Source of the DNA: an uncultured Fretibacterium sp.
GTDB taxonomy: Bacteria > Synergistota > Synergistia > Synergistales > Aminobacteriaceae
Reading direction: 5' to 3'
Assembly (NCBI GenBank): GCA_937892105.1
Contig: CALAUZ010000306.1
Coordinates: 1 to 6,620, forward strand
Length of the DNA: 6,620 nucleotides
Shown: positions 1 to 6,591 of the stretch, in pieces
How positions within the stretch are numbered: the stretch's first letter is position 1
How the letters are laid out: every line of letters starts with the position of its first letter
Made by a program: the position numbers and the translations under genes
Notes under the pieces: generated by a model
What the model was told of the DNA's origin: nothing
What the model saw: only the letters and a program-made list of their open reading frames with translations
The model's database searches: none

Positions 1-1032
1 TATATTGCAATGCTTGAACGTGCCGCGTCAAATATTGAGTGTTTTCACAGGAGACAGCTTCACGAAGGTTTCATGTTTTCGCCCAAAGAAGGTGTGATAC
101 TTGGCCAAAGAGTGATACCGCTTCAGAGGGTTGGAATATACGTTCCAGGCGGGACAGCTTCATATCCTTCAAGCGTGTTGATGAATGCGTTGCCAGCGAG
201 GGTAGCAGGGTGCGGGGAAGTTATGATTGCGACACCGCCGGAAATTTCCCCGAAGATTATTGCTGCGGCGAAAGTGTCAGGCGTTCACCGTATATTCAAG
301 ATGGGAGGGGCTCAAGCGATAGGTGCGTTTGCGTTTGGGACAGAGAGTGTCCCGAGAGTGGACAAGATAACGGGGCCCGGCAATGCGTATGTTGCGGAGG
401 CCAAACGCCAGGTATTCGGCCGGACGGGGATAGATATGGTTGCTGGGCCAAGCGAGATAGTAATTGTGGCGGACAGGAATAATTTTGCCGGACACCTTGC
501 GGCGGATATGCTTGCACAGGCGGAACACGATGTAAATGCGAGGGCAGTGCTAATCACCAATTCCCGAAGATTTGCGCAGAACATCAACGCTGAAATAGAA
601 GTGCAGGCAGGGAAGCTGGAACGTTATGACATAGCCCGTGCTTCAATCGACAACAACGGAATGATAATCGTGGTGAGTAATTGGGGGCAGGCAGTGGACA
701 TTGTGAATGAGATTGCGCCCGAACACCTTGAATTATGCGTTGAAGAACCATTCGAGTGGCTGACGAAGATACGCAATGCAGGCAGTATATTTCTAGGGCG
801 GCATTCACCTGAAGCACTCGGGGACTATTATGCCGGAGCAAACCATACGCTGCCGACGATGGGGACGGCAAGGTTTTCCAGCCCGTTATCGGTTGATGAT
901 TTCGTGAAGAAGATGCAGTACATGTACTATGACGGCCAGGCATTGAGGGAAGCGTCGAGGGATATAGAGGAGTTTGCGATGTCAGAAGGATTGACCGGAC
1001 ATGCCAGGAGCATAACGATACGGAGGGACTAA
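1..1032 (+). CDS. hisD: Histidinol dehydrogenase (HisD), 5'-truncated by window edge
   Basis: Oxidises L-histidinol to L-histidine in two NAD+-dependent steps, the last reactions of histidine biosynthesis, as a cytosolic zinc enzyme. The frame is open from base 1, and family members are about 430 residues, so roughly the first 90 are missing and the Met codon at 10 is internal. Counting from that Met, recognisable family blocks are VGIYVPGG (41-48), GGAQAIGAFAFGTESVP (99-115), GPGNAYVAEAKRQ (122-134) and AGPSE (145-149). The zinc-site Gln and His are Q170 and H173 in QAEH. The catalytic Glu-His pair is E238-H239 in APEHLEL. GDYYAGANH carries D272 and H279, and H331 lies in the terminal LTGHARS block. 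All match the E. coli enzyme's active-site residues as I recall them, so the enzyme should be functional. It ends in TAA directly abutting the next ATG, indicating an operon. No other his gene is visible. Confidence 0.97.
   Translation, partial: YIAMLERAASNIECFHRRQLHEGFMFSPKEGVILGQRVIPLQRVGIYVPGGTASYPSSVLMNALPARVAGCGEVMIATPPEISPKIIAAAKVSGVHRIFKMGGAQAIGAFAFGTESVPRVDKITGPGNAYVAEAKRQVFGRTGIDMVAGPSEIVIVADRNNFAGHLAADMLAQAEHDVNARAVLITNSRRFAQNINAEIEVQAGKLERYDIARASIDNNGMIIVVSNWGQAVDIVNEIAPEHLELCVEEPFEWLTKIRNAGSIFLGRHSPEALGDYYAGANHTLPTMGTARFSSPLSVDDFVKKMQYMYYDGQALREASRDIEEFAMSEGLTGHARSITIRRD
1022..1027 (+). promoter_or_regulatory. Ribosome binding site of the acyl-ACP thioesterase gene
   Basis: GGAGGG lies inside the last codons of hisD, 5 bases before ATG 1033. 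It is the strongest and best-spaced Shine-Dalgarno sequence in the window and fixes the thioesterase start. The hisD TAA (1030-1032) sits between it and the start codon, so translation of the two genes is probably coupled. Confidence 0.8.
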
Positions 1033-1773
1033 ATGTATGAGCGTGAACTGCGGGTAATGCCGTCAGATGTTTCCTGTAACGGGACGATAAAACTGCGTAA
1101 TCTTCTGAATTACTTTCAGGATACGGCTGGATTAGCTGTTGAGGATATCGAGGGAACGGCGGCGGAACTTTTTTCGAGGGGATATGCGTGGGTATTGTCG
1201 AGATATGAGATAGATTTTGCGGGAAAACTGCCTGCACTAGATGAAACATTCACGATAATGACATACCATGACCCCAATCACGGCTACAACACGCTGCGCT
1301 GCTTCAGGGTTAAAGCGTCAGACGGAAGGGACATAATCACCGCAAAGACATCGTGGTTATTGGTTGATACTAAGGCTGGCAGGCCCACGAAACCCGCCGC
1401 GCACATACCAGGATTAGCACAAAGCAATACTCAAGCGATACCATCGGATTTCACTGACATACCGGCATTTGATGACACGGAAATTGCAAAGACCATAGAT
1501 TTTCCCGTAATGTTTCACGACCTGGACTACAATTCCCATGTGAACAACGCCGCATATTTCGAATGGGTGTATGACGGTTCGCCTGTGGACGTGATGGAGA
1601 ATGAGCTTGCGAAGATGTGCGCATCATTTCGTTCCGGAGCGCGATTGGGGGAGAATGTGAGGCTTCAATTCTCGTTGAAAGATGAAGTGTCATTGTGCCG
1701 TGTATTGCGTCAAGGAGTGAAGAAGCCTTGTGCGGAATTTATGTGTGTATGGCGGAAGAAGGAGCGTGAATGA
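1033..1773 (+). CDS. Acyl-ACP thioesterase, FatA/FatB-type double hotdog (246 aa)
   Basis: Hydrolyses acyl-ACP to free fatty acid and ACP in the cytosol, ending or diverting fatty acid synthesis. The protein has the two-hotdog layout of this family. The N-terminal half (about 1-125) contains RGYAWVLSRYEIDF (49-62) and TSWLLVDTKAGRPTK (106-120), matching the substrate-side strands of plant and bacterial acyl-ACP thioesterases. The C-terminal half (about 150-246) contains FHDLDYNSHVNNAAYFEW (161-178), the hallmark block. Its D165, N167 and H169 correspond to the catalytic Asp-Asn-His of plant FatB. The length is normal for bacterial members. The start abuts the hisD stop and has an ideal ribosome site. 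It ends in TGA, and trkA follows 3 bases later in the same frame. Chain-length preference cannot be read from the sequence. A general acyl-CoA thioesterase is the less likely alternative, because those are usually single-hotdog proteins. Confidence 0.9.
   Translation: MYERELRVMPSDVSCNGTIKLRNLLNYFQDTAGLAVEDIEGTAAELFSRGYAWVLSRYEIDFAGKLPALDETFTIMTYHDPNHGYNTLRCFRVKASDGRDIITAKTSWLLVDTKAGRPTKPAAHIPGLAQSNTQAIPSDFTDIPAFDDTEIAKTIDFPVMFHDLDYNSHVNNAAYFEWVYDGSPVDVMENELAKMCASFRSGARLGENVRLQFSLKDEVSLCRVLRQGVKKPCAEFMCVWRKKERE
1759..1764 (+). promoter_or_regulatory. Ribosome binding site upstream of trkA, with two competing starts
   Basis: AAGGAG lies in the last codons of the thioesterase gene. It is 5 bases from ATG 1770, which overlaps the thioesterase stop (ATGA) but is out of frame with trkA. 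It is 12 bases from TTG 1777, the first conventional in-frame start for trkA. No in-frame ATG or GTG lies between the thioesterase stop and the first Rossmann strand, so TTG 1777 (or the rare ATA at 1774) has to be used if the sequence is correct. Confidence 0.55.
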
Positions 1774-1776
1774 ATA

Positions 1777-3192
1777 TTGCCGGAGAAGTCGGAGCAGAAA
1801 CAGCAGAATATAGTGATAGTAGGAGCGGGTGAAGTCGGGCGTAATGTAGCAGGCCGCCTCTCAAGCGAGGGCCATAACGTATATCTTGTCGAGAAGGACG
1901 AGGAGAAATCACGACGTGCCGATGAGGAGCTGGACGTTGAGGTAATACGCGGGAACGGAGCGAGGCCTAATGTGTTGTCGAAAGCGGGGGTATCGCCAAG
2001 CGGTGATGCAGATATTCTGATAGCGTGTACGGACAGGGACGAAGTGAACATGCTTTCCTGCTGGATAGCGCACAGTGCCGGAGTGCCGTACGTAATATCG
2101 CGTGCCAGAAACCTTGAATTTACGGACAGTCCAGACTGGGGCGAGAAGCTGGGAATAAACCTTATGATATCCCCAGAACGTTCGATAGCCCGTGAAATTT
2201 CTGGACTTCTTGAAGTCAAGGCGGCAACCCATGCAGCGGAATTATTGCGTGGAAAAGCGGCATTATACACCCTCAAAATCGCTGAGAACTCCCCCTTGGT
2301 TGACATGGCATTGAAGGATATCCGTCCTAAATTCCCCGACTTAATGGCTGTATTCGTCCATGTGGAACACGAAAACGGAGTATCAGGCGTTCCCAATGGT
2401 TTCACAGTCTTGAAGGCCGGAGATGTCTGCTATGTCGTAACGTACAAGAAAAGTGCGTGGCTGTTGCAGAAGCTGTTTCAGCCCTCAGACGATGAGACCC
2501 AATCTCTGCGAAAGATATTCATAGTAGGCGGAGGAAAGCTGGGAAGCCAGATAGCGTTGATGATAAAGCGTGATTTCGGCAACGTAAGCCTTCGTTTAAT
2601 CGACAAGGACAAGGAGAAGTGCGAACGATTATCGGAGGAATTTGGCGGTGCATTAGTTCTGAACATAGACGGAGCGGACAAGAACGCCTTAATTGAGGAG
2701 GGTATAGAGGAGGCTGACGCGTACATATGTGCGACGGATTACGATGAACTCAACCTGATATATTGTGCGATGGCCAAGAGAATGGGAGCGAAGAAGACCA
2801 TAGCGATAGTGAAGCGCAAGGATTATCAGGACATGTCATCATGTATGCCAGTAGACGCAATAGTAGACCCTAACGAGGCTTTGGCGAATGTAATTCTTCG
2901 TGTAGTGCATTATCCAGGCCATACATTAGCATTCTCAATGATAGACAGGATAAACGCAGAGATGCTGGAAGTAGTACTGCCGCCTGACATAGGCATAATC
3001 GGGAAGACATTGGCAGAGATACGGTTGCGTAAGGGAGCAGTAGCTGCGCTTATAGGGCGTGGGAACGATGTACTAGTCCCAACGGGAGCGACGCGAATGA
3101 TGTCTGGCGACCATGTAATATTATTTGCGTTGACTGAAATGATGCCAGAGACGGCGGAATTATTTGGAGCGGACAGCGGCCATGAAGGTTAA
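1777..3192 (+). CDS. trkA: Trk potassium uptake regulator TrkA (471 aa, double RCK)
   Basis: Cytosolic regulatory subunit of the Trk K+ uptake system. It binds NAD(H) or adenine nucleotides and gates the membrane subunit encoded just downstream. Two tandem RCK modules are visible. The first Rossmann fold starts at NIVIVGAGEVG (11-21), with the G-x-G-x-x-G loop at 16-21 and the acidic residue E39 ending strand 2 (VYLVEKDEE). The second starts at IFIVGGGKLG (247-256), with D276 in LRLIDKDKE. Each is followed by a TrkA-C-type ligand-binding lobe, roughly 145-235 and 385-460. The length is close to E. coli TrkA (about 458). The TTG start adds an 11-residue polar, Gln-rich leader (MPEKSEQKQQ) before the first strand, where homologues commonly begin almost directly with the strand, so the exact start is uncertain. 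The 3' end overlaps trkH by 11 bases, consistent with translational coupling. Confidence 0.95.
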   Translation: MPEKSEQKQQNIVIVGAGEVGRNVAGRLSSEGHNVYLVEKDEEKSRRADEELDVEVIRGNGARPNVLSKAGVSPSGDADILIACTDRDEVNMLSCWIAHSAGVPYVISRARNLEFTDSPDWGEKLGINLMISPERSIAREISGLLEVKAATHAAELLRGKAALYTLKIAENSPLVDMALKDIRPKFPDLMAVFVHVEHENGVSGVPNGFTVLKAGDVCYVVTYKKSAWLLQKLFQPSDDETQSLRKIFIVGGGKLGSQIALMIKRDFGNVSLRLIDKDKEKCERLSEEFGGALVLNIDGADKNALIEEGIEEADAYICATDYDELNLIYCAMAKRMGAKKTIAIVKRKDYQDMSSCMPVDAIVDPNEALANVILRVVHYPGHTLAFSMIDRINAEMLEVVLPPDIGIIGKTLAEIRLRKGAVAALIGRGNDVLVPTGATRMMSGDHVILFALTEMMPETAELFGADSGHEG

Positions 3193-4633
3193 AGCTGTAT
3201 TACGTGTACTAGGGTTCATATGCCTGGTAGTATCATGCGCAATGATAATCCCGTTAAGTCTTTCATTATGGGACGGAACGAGCGATGCCAAAGCCTTTAT
3301 CGTATCCATATCATTGGGAGCAATCCTAAGCCTAATCGTCATCAATCGTACATCAGGAAGCCTTAACGCTTCGATGGGGATACGAGAGGGAGTAGGAGTA
3401 ACAGGATTTGCGTGGCTTATAGCGTCAGCGGTAGGTGCAATGCCATACTGGCTGTCAGGTGAAGTGCCAGGTTATACTGATGCATTTTTCGAGGCAGTAT
3501 CAGGATTTACGACGACGGGAGCTACGATACTGACGGAGATAGAGATATTGCCGCGTGGGCTGTTGCTGTGGCGTTCGCTTACGCACCTGATGGGAGGAAT
3601 GGGGATAATAGTATTGAGCCTTGCGGTACTGCCATTTCTGGGAGTGTCTGGAATGTCGATGTACAAGGCGGAAGTACCAGGAGTAGAGGCGGGAAAGGTA
3701 ACGCCCAGGCTGCACCAGACAGCAGTACGGTTATGGGGAGTATATGTATTCCTGACGTTATCGGAGACTGTATTGCTGATGATAGGAGGAATGACATTAT
3801 TTGACGCATTCTGCCATTCATGCAGTACGATAGCGACGGGAGGATTTTCGACGAAGAACAGCTCTATCGCCTACTTCACAAGTCCATTCATACAATGGGT
3901 AATAATAATCTTTATGTTTTTGTCGGGAGTAAATTTTTCGCTGTATTTTATGATGCCGCAGAAGAAATTTCGAGAGATTATTGCGGACGAGGAACTTCGA
4001 GGGTATACTATTACGGTTTTAATATCCGCATTCGCAATGACCTTATCACTACATATGTCTGGAAGGTTTAGTGGTATAGAAGATACGTTGAGGCGTACCT
4101 TCTTCCACGCTATCAGTGTAATGACGACGACGGGATTTGTTGTTGAGGATTACAATCTGTGGCCGGAATTTACGAAGTTTATATTCATAATCTTAATGTT
4201 CATAGGAGCGTCAGGTGGTTCAACGGGAGGGGGCTGTAAAGTCTCACGTTTCATCATAATAGGCAGACACCTGAAGGCCGAAACATTGAGGCTTCTCCAC
4301 CCCCGTGCAGTAATCACGGCGCGAATGGACGGAAAGCCAATTCCCCGAAGCACATTAGATGGGGCGTGTGCATTTTTTGTGTTGTACATGGCAATATTGA
4401 CGTTAGGGACGGTAATAACGACGGCATTTGGGATAGATATATTGACGGCGTTTACCGGAGTACTGACGTGTTTAAGCAATGTAGGGCCAGGATTGAACAG
4501 GTTAGGGCCTGTAGAGAATTTTTCGTGGCTGCCTGGAATAGTGAAGTGGTTATTTTCGTTCTGTATGTTAGCTGGGAGATTAGAGTTATTTGCTGTAATA
4601 CTGCTCTTCCTTCCAGGAACGTATAAGAAATAG
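3182..4633 (+). CDS. trkH: Trk potassium transporter membrane subunit TrkH (483 aa)
   Basis: Integral inner-membrane K+-translocating subunit that works with TrkA. It is the TrkH/KtrB superfamily type, with four pore-loop repeats. The four selectivity-filter segments are visible in order: TTTGAT (110-115), ATGGFST (218-224), TTTGF (315-319) and SNVGPG (432-437). Each carries the filter glycine, as expected for a K+-selective pore. The Gly-rich cytosolic-side gating loop of TrkH is present as GASGGSTGGGCK (342-353). GGMGIIVLSLAVLPFLGVSG (138-157) and the C-terminal AGRLELFAVILLFLP (464-478) also match the family. About ten hydrophobic membrane segments can be drawn, and length is typical. I chose ATG 3182, which overlaps the trkA stop and has GGAG 12 bases upstream. 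TTG 3164 in the same frame would add six residues (MERTAA) and has only a poor ribosome site. Valine codons are strongly GTA-biased compared with hisD. Confidence 0.96.
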   Translation: MKVKAVLRVLGFICLVVSCAMIIPLSLSLWDGTSDAKAFIVSISLGAILSLIVINRTSGSLNASMGIREGVGVTGFAWLIASAVGAMPYWLSGEVPGYTDAFFEAVSGFTTTGATILTEIEILPRGLLLWRSLTHLMGGMGIIVLSLAVLPFLGVSGMSMYKAEVPGVEAGKVTPRLHQTAVRLWGVYVFLTLSETVLLMIGGMTLFDAFCHSCSTIATGGFSTKNSSIAYFTSPFIQWVIIIFMFLSGVNFSLYFMMPQKKFREIIADEELRGYTITVLISAFAMTLSLHMSGRFSGIEDTLRRTFFHAISVMTTTGFVVEDYNLWPEFTKFIFIILMFIGASGGSTGGGCKVSRFIIIGRHLKAETLRLLHPRAVITARMDGKPIPRSTLDGACAFFVLYMAILTLGTVITTAFGIDILTAFTGVLTCLSNVGPGLNRLGPVENFSWLPGIVKWLFSFCMLAGRLELFAVILLFLPGTYKK

Positions 4634-4709
4634 TCAGTAAAAGCTGATACCGTTTTTGAGGATATGCCGTTAAAATACAGTTATAAGCAAAACAGGAGAT
4701 GATAAAAAC
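4634..4709 (+). promoter_or_regulatory. Intergenic gap with possible weak promoter for the downstream gene
   Basis: This is the only real intergenic gap, AT-rich, between trkH and the spermidine-synthase-like gene. Possible promoter elements are TTGAGG (4656-4661) with TATAAG (4682-4687), spacer 20, which is longer than ideal, and an isolated -10-like TAAAAT (4671-4676) with no good -35. AGGAG at 4694-4698 is the ribosome site, 11 bases before TTG 4710. The only hairpin I see is TCAG/CTGA (4634-4647), followed after a few bases by TTTTT. It is too short to call a terminator, so read-through from trkH is likely. The promoter call is weak. Confidence 0.3.
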
Positions 4710-6251
4710 TTGGGTTACGGCTACAGAAACGATGACCGTACTGTTAAGATACAGGCAAGGCTACAGATAGTATCATTCTTCAGCGGTTCAGCAACGATGA
4801 TACTTGAGCTTGCAGGTTCAAGGTTAGTTGCGCCATTTTTCGGTACAAGCCTGATAGTATGGACAGCGTTAATAGGGATAATAATGACGAGCCTCTGTAT
4901 TGGGAACTGGTTAGGCGGAAGTATTGCAGACCGCAGGCCGGAAGGCAAATTGCTAGGACGTATACTGATGTTCTCGGCAATAATCATAGCGGTAACGGCA
5001 TTTGCGAGCAACTGGATACTGACACGGCTTCAGGAGTTGAACCTTAATCTCTACATATCATCGGTATATGCATCAGTGTCGATATTCTGTCCATCAAGTG
5101 TATTATTGGGAATGGTCTCGCCATTTGTAGCGCGTTTAGCAATGCAGAACGTGGACAGTTCGGGAGCAGTAGTGGGGAGATTGTCTGCGTTGAACAGTGC
5201 TGGTAGCATTCTAGGGACGTTTATGGGAGGATTTGTGCTGATATCGCTGTTCCCATCGGGAGTAATCCTAATGCTTGTGGCGAGTATGTTAGCGGTGCTG
5301 TCAGTGCTTGTGTACACGGGAGCATGGCGAAGGATTATAGCGGTAGTAGTATTCGTGCTGTTATCATGTGAGGCAAAATACGCGGACACTCACGGTCTTC
5401 CATTCTCGCCAATAGGAGTACAGCTAGACACAGCCTACAATCACCTTTCAATAGTGGAAAGCATAGACACCCGTAACGGCAGGCGTGTGCGAGTACTTAT
5501 AACCAATCCTGACGCGGCGCAGTCATTAATGTACATGGACAACCCATCGGAATTGGTGAGCGAATACACGAAGTTCTATGACTTAGCGTTTCATTACAAG
5601 CCCGACACGAAGCGTGTATTAATGCTTGGAGGAGGGGGTTATTGTGTCCCTAGATACCTTCTTGAGAACAGGCGGGACGTTTCGGTTGATGTAGTGGAAT
5701 TAGATCCAGGAGTAACGGAAGCGGCGCGGCAGTATTTCAACCTGAAGGACGATGAGAACATGAGGATATACCATGAGGACGCGAGAACGTTCCTGAACCG
5801 AGCAGGGCACAGCAAGATAGAGCCCTACGACGCAATATTCATGGACACATTCAGTTCATGGACAGTGATACCGTTCCAGATGACGACGATAGAGACTGCG
5901 GCGAGACTTCGAGCACTTCTGAAGCCAGACGGGGTATTAATAGTGAACATCATAGCGTCAGTGCATGGGCCGAAATCGGGAGTATTTCACGGTATCTATA
6001 AGGCGTTCAGCAGTTCATTTGATACGATGATGATATTTCCAGTGAATGCGCCTGAGACGAAGTATGCGTATGCGTTGCAGAACATAATCCTGGTAGGAAT
6101 GAACGGTGATTATGCGGCGGTGTCAGAGCCGGACAAGAAGTACGAGAGATTATTGTCTCATCAATGGCTTGAAGGTTTCACGCCTGACCCTGTAGTGCCA
6201 GCATTCTGTGATGAATATGCGCCTGTAGAGAGATATGCGCTGATACAGTAG
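4710..6251 (+). CDS. Membrane-anchored spermidine-synthase-like protein (fused MFS/SpdSyn type, 513 aa)
   Basis: The N-terminal part (about 15-220) is hydrophobic with six or seven likely membrane segments. It begins with SGSATMILELAGSRLVAPFF (25-44), the signature opening of membrane-fused spermidine-synthase-like proteins. From about 237 a cytosolic aminopropyltransferase-like Rossmann domain follows. It contains DTAYNHLSI (240-248), the nucleotide loop MLGGGGYCVPR (305-315), E330 in VVELDPG (ribose-binding position), D357 in YHEDART (adenine-side position) and FMDTFSSWTVIPF (377-389), where D379 aligns with the catalytic Asp. The GGGDG and DSTDP motifs of true spermidine synthases read GGGGY and DTFSS here, so acids that hold the polyamine are missing. 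The fold is clear, the substrate is not. No standard start other than TTG 4710 occurs upstream in frame after the TAA at 4671; AGGAG lies 11 bases before it. The first internal Met (30) would cut into the first membrane segment. It is probably co-transcribed with the next gene. Confidence 0.85.
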   Translation: MGYGYRNDDRTVKIQARLQIVSFFSGSATMILELAGSRLVAPFFGTSLIVWTALIGIIMTSLCIGNWLGGSIADRRPEGKLLGRILMFSAIIIAVTAFASNWILTRLQELNLNLYISSVYASVSIFCPSSVLLGMVSPFVARLAMQNVDSSGAVVGRLSALNSAGSILGTFMGGFVLISLFPSGVILMLVASMLAVLSVLVYTGAWRRIIAVVVFVLLSCEAKYADTHGLPFSPIGVQLDTAYNHLSIVESIDTRNGRRVRVLITNPDAAQSLMYMDNPSELVSEYTKFYDLAFHYKPDTKRVLMLGGGGYCVPRYLLENRRDVSVDVVELDPGVTEAARQYFNLKDDENMRIYHEDARTFLNRAGHSKIEPYDAIFMDTFSSWTVIPFQMTTIETAARLRALLKPDGVLIVNIIASVHGPKSGVFHGIYKAFSSSFDTMMIFPVNAPETKYAYALQNIILVGMNGDYAAVSEPDKKYERLLSHQWLEGFTPDPVVPAFCDEYAPVERYALIQ

Positions 6252-6254
6252 GAG
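6250..6254 (+). promoter_or_regulatory. Ribosome binding site of the last gene
   Basis: AGGAG overlaps the TAG stop of the preceding gene and lies 10 bases before ATG 6265. It supports ATG 6265 as the start and suggests continued translation along one transcript. Confidence 0.55.
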
Positions 6255-6264
6255 AGATATCGGA

Positions 6265-6591
6265 ATGAAAAACAATCGAAAGGGTATACCCGAAAAGTAC
6301 ATGCGGTTGCCGTTAGTACCGTCATGGCCGTTAATGCCGTTATGGATAATATCGCTGACGTTCCCAAATCTTGTGTATTCAGGGGTACTGTTTGCGGACA
6401 CACTGCACATACTGAAGTGGACTGTAACGGGAACACCTGTTGCGTGTGCGGCGGTGATAGCGGGGTACATGCTGATACGGTACGGGAAAGAGAGAGTGCC
6501 GTTAAAACTTGACCTTTTCGCGGTATTATGGGGAATAATCCTGATATACTGTGCGATACAGCCGTTGTGGGTAAGCGTTTCTATGCGATGA
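6265..6591 (+). CDS. Polytopic membrane protein, N-terminal part; possible O-antigen ligase/polymerase-like; frame breaks at the window edge
   Basis: A short basic N-terminus (MKNNRKGIPEKYMR) is followed by three hydrophobic segments at about 22-42, 52-72 and 82-102, separated by polar turns (DTLHILKW; RYGKERVPLKLD). The pattern TFPNLVYSG (32-40) followed by ADTLHILKW (44-52) and then IQPLW (98-102) reminds me of the opening of bacterial O-antigen ligase/polymerase-family proteins, which are about 400 or more residues long. That assignment rests on memory and hydrophobic pattern only. The frame ends in a double TGA at 6589-6594, giving only 108 residues. The bases just after remain open and hydrophobic in another frame. 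It may therefore be a truncated gene, a frameshift (natural or sequencing) near the GGG at 6569-6571, or a genuine short membrane protein followed by a second overlapping gene. Confidence 0.5.
   Translation: MKNNRKGIPEKYMRLPLVPSWPLMPLWIISLTFPNLVYSGVLFADTLHILKWTVTGTPVACAAVIAGYMLIRYGKERVPLKLDLFAVLWGIILIYCAIQPLWVSVSMR

Noticed and set aside
10..12. ATG at 10 as the real hisD start
   Set aside because: The frame is open to base 1, and the family has about 90 more N-terminal residues, so this Met is internal.
584..1249. Minus-strand open frame of 221 codons opposite hisD and the thioesterase
   Set aside because: It runs antisense across the hisD-thioesterase junction, both strongly supported by conserved motifs. 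Its translation shows no recognisable domain and is rich in Ser/Pro/His, as expected for a shadow frame.
1710..2405. Minus-strand open frame of 231 codons opposite trkA
   Set aside because: It lies antisense to the first RCK module of TrkA. The translation is Ser/Thr/Arg-rich low-complexity sequence with no motif.
4634..4657. Possible terminator after trkH: TCAG/CTGA hairpin followed by TTTTT
   Set aside because: The stem is four or five pairs, A/T-containing, and the T-run does not directly follow the stem. It is too weak to call a rho-independent terminator.
4699..4770. ATG 4699 as an alternative start before the spermidine-synthase-like gene
   Set aside because: It directly touches the AGGAG ribosome site (no spacing), is out of frame with the gene, and stops after about 23 codons.
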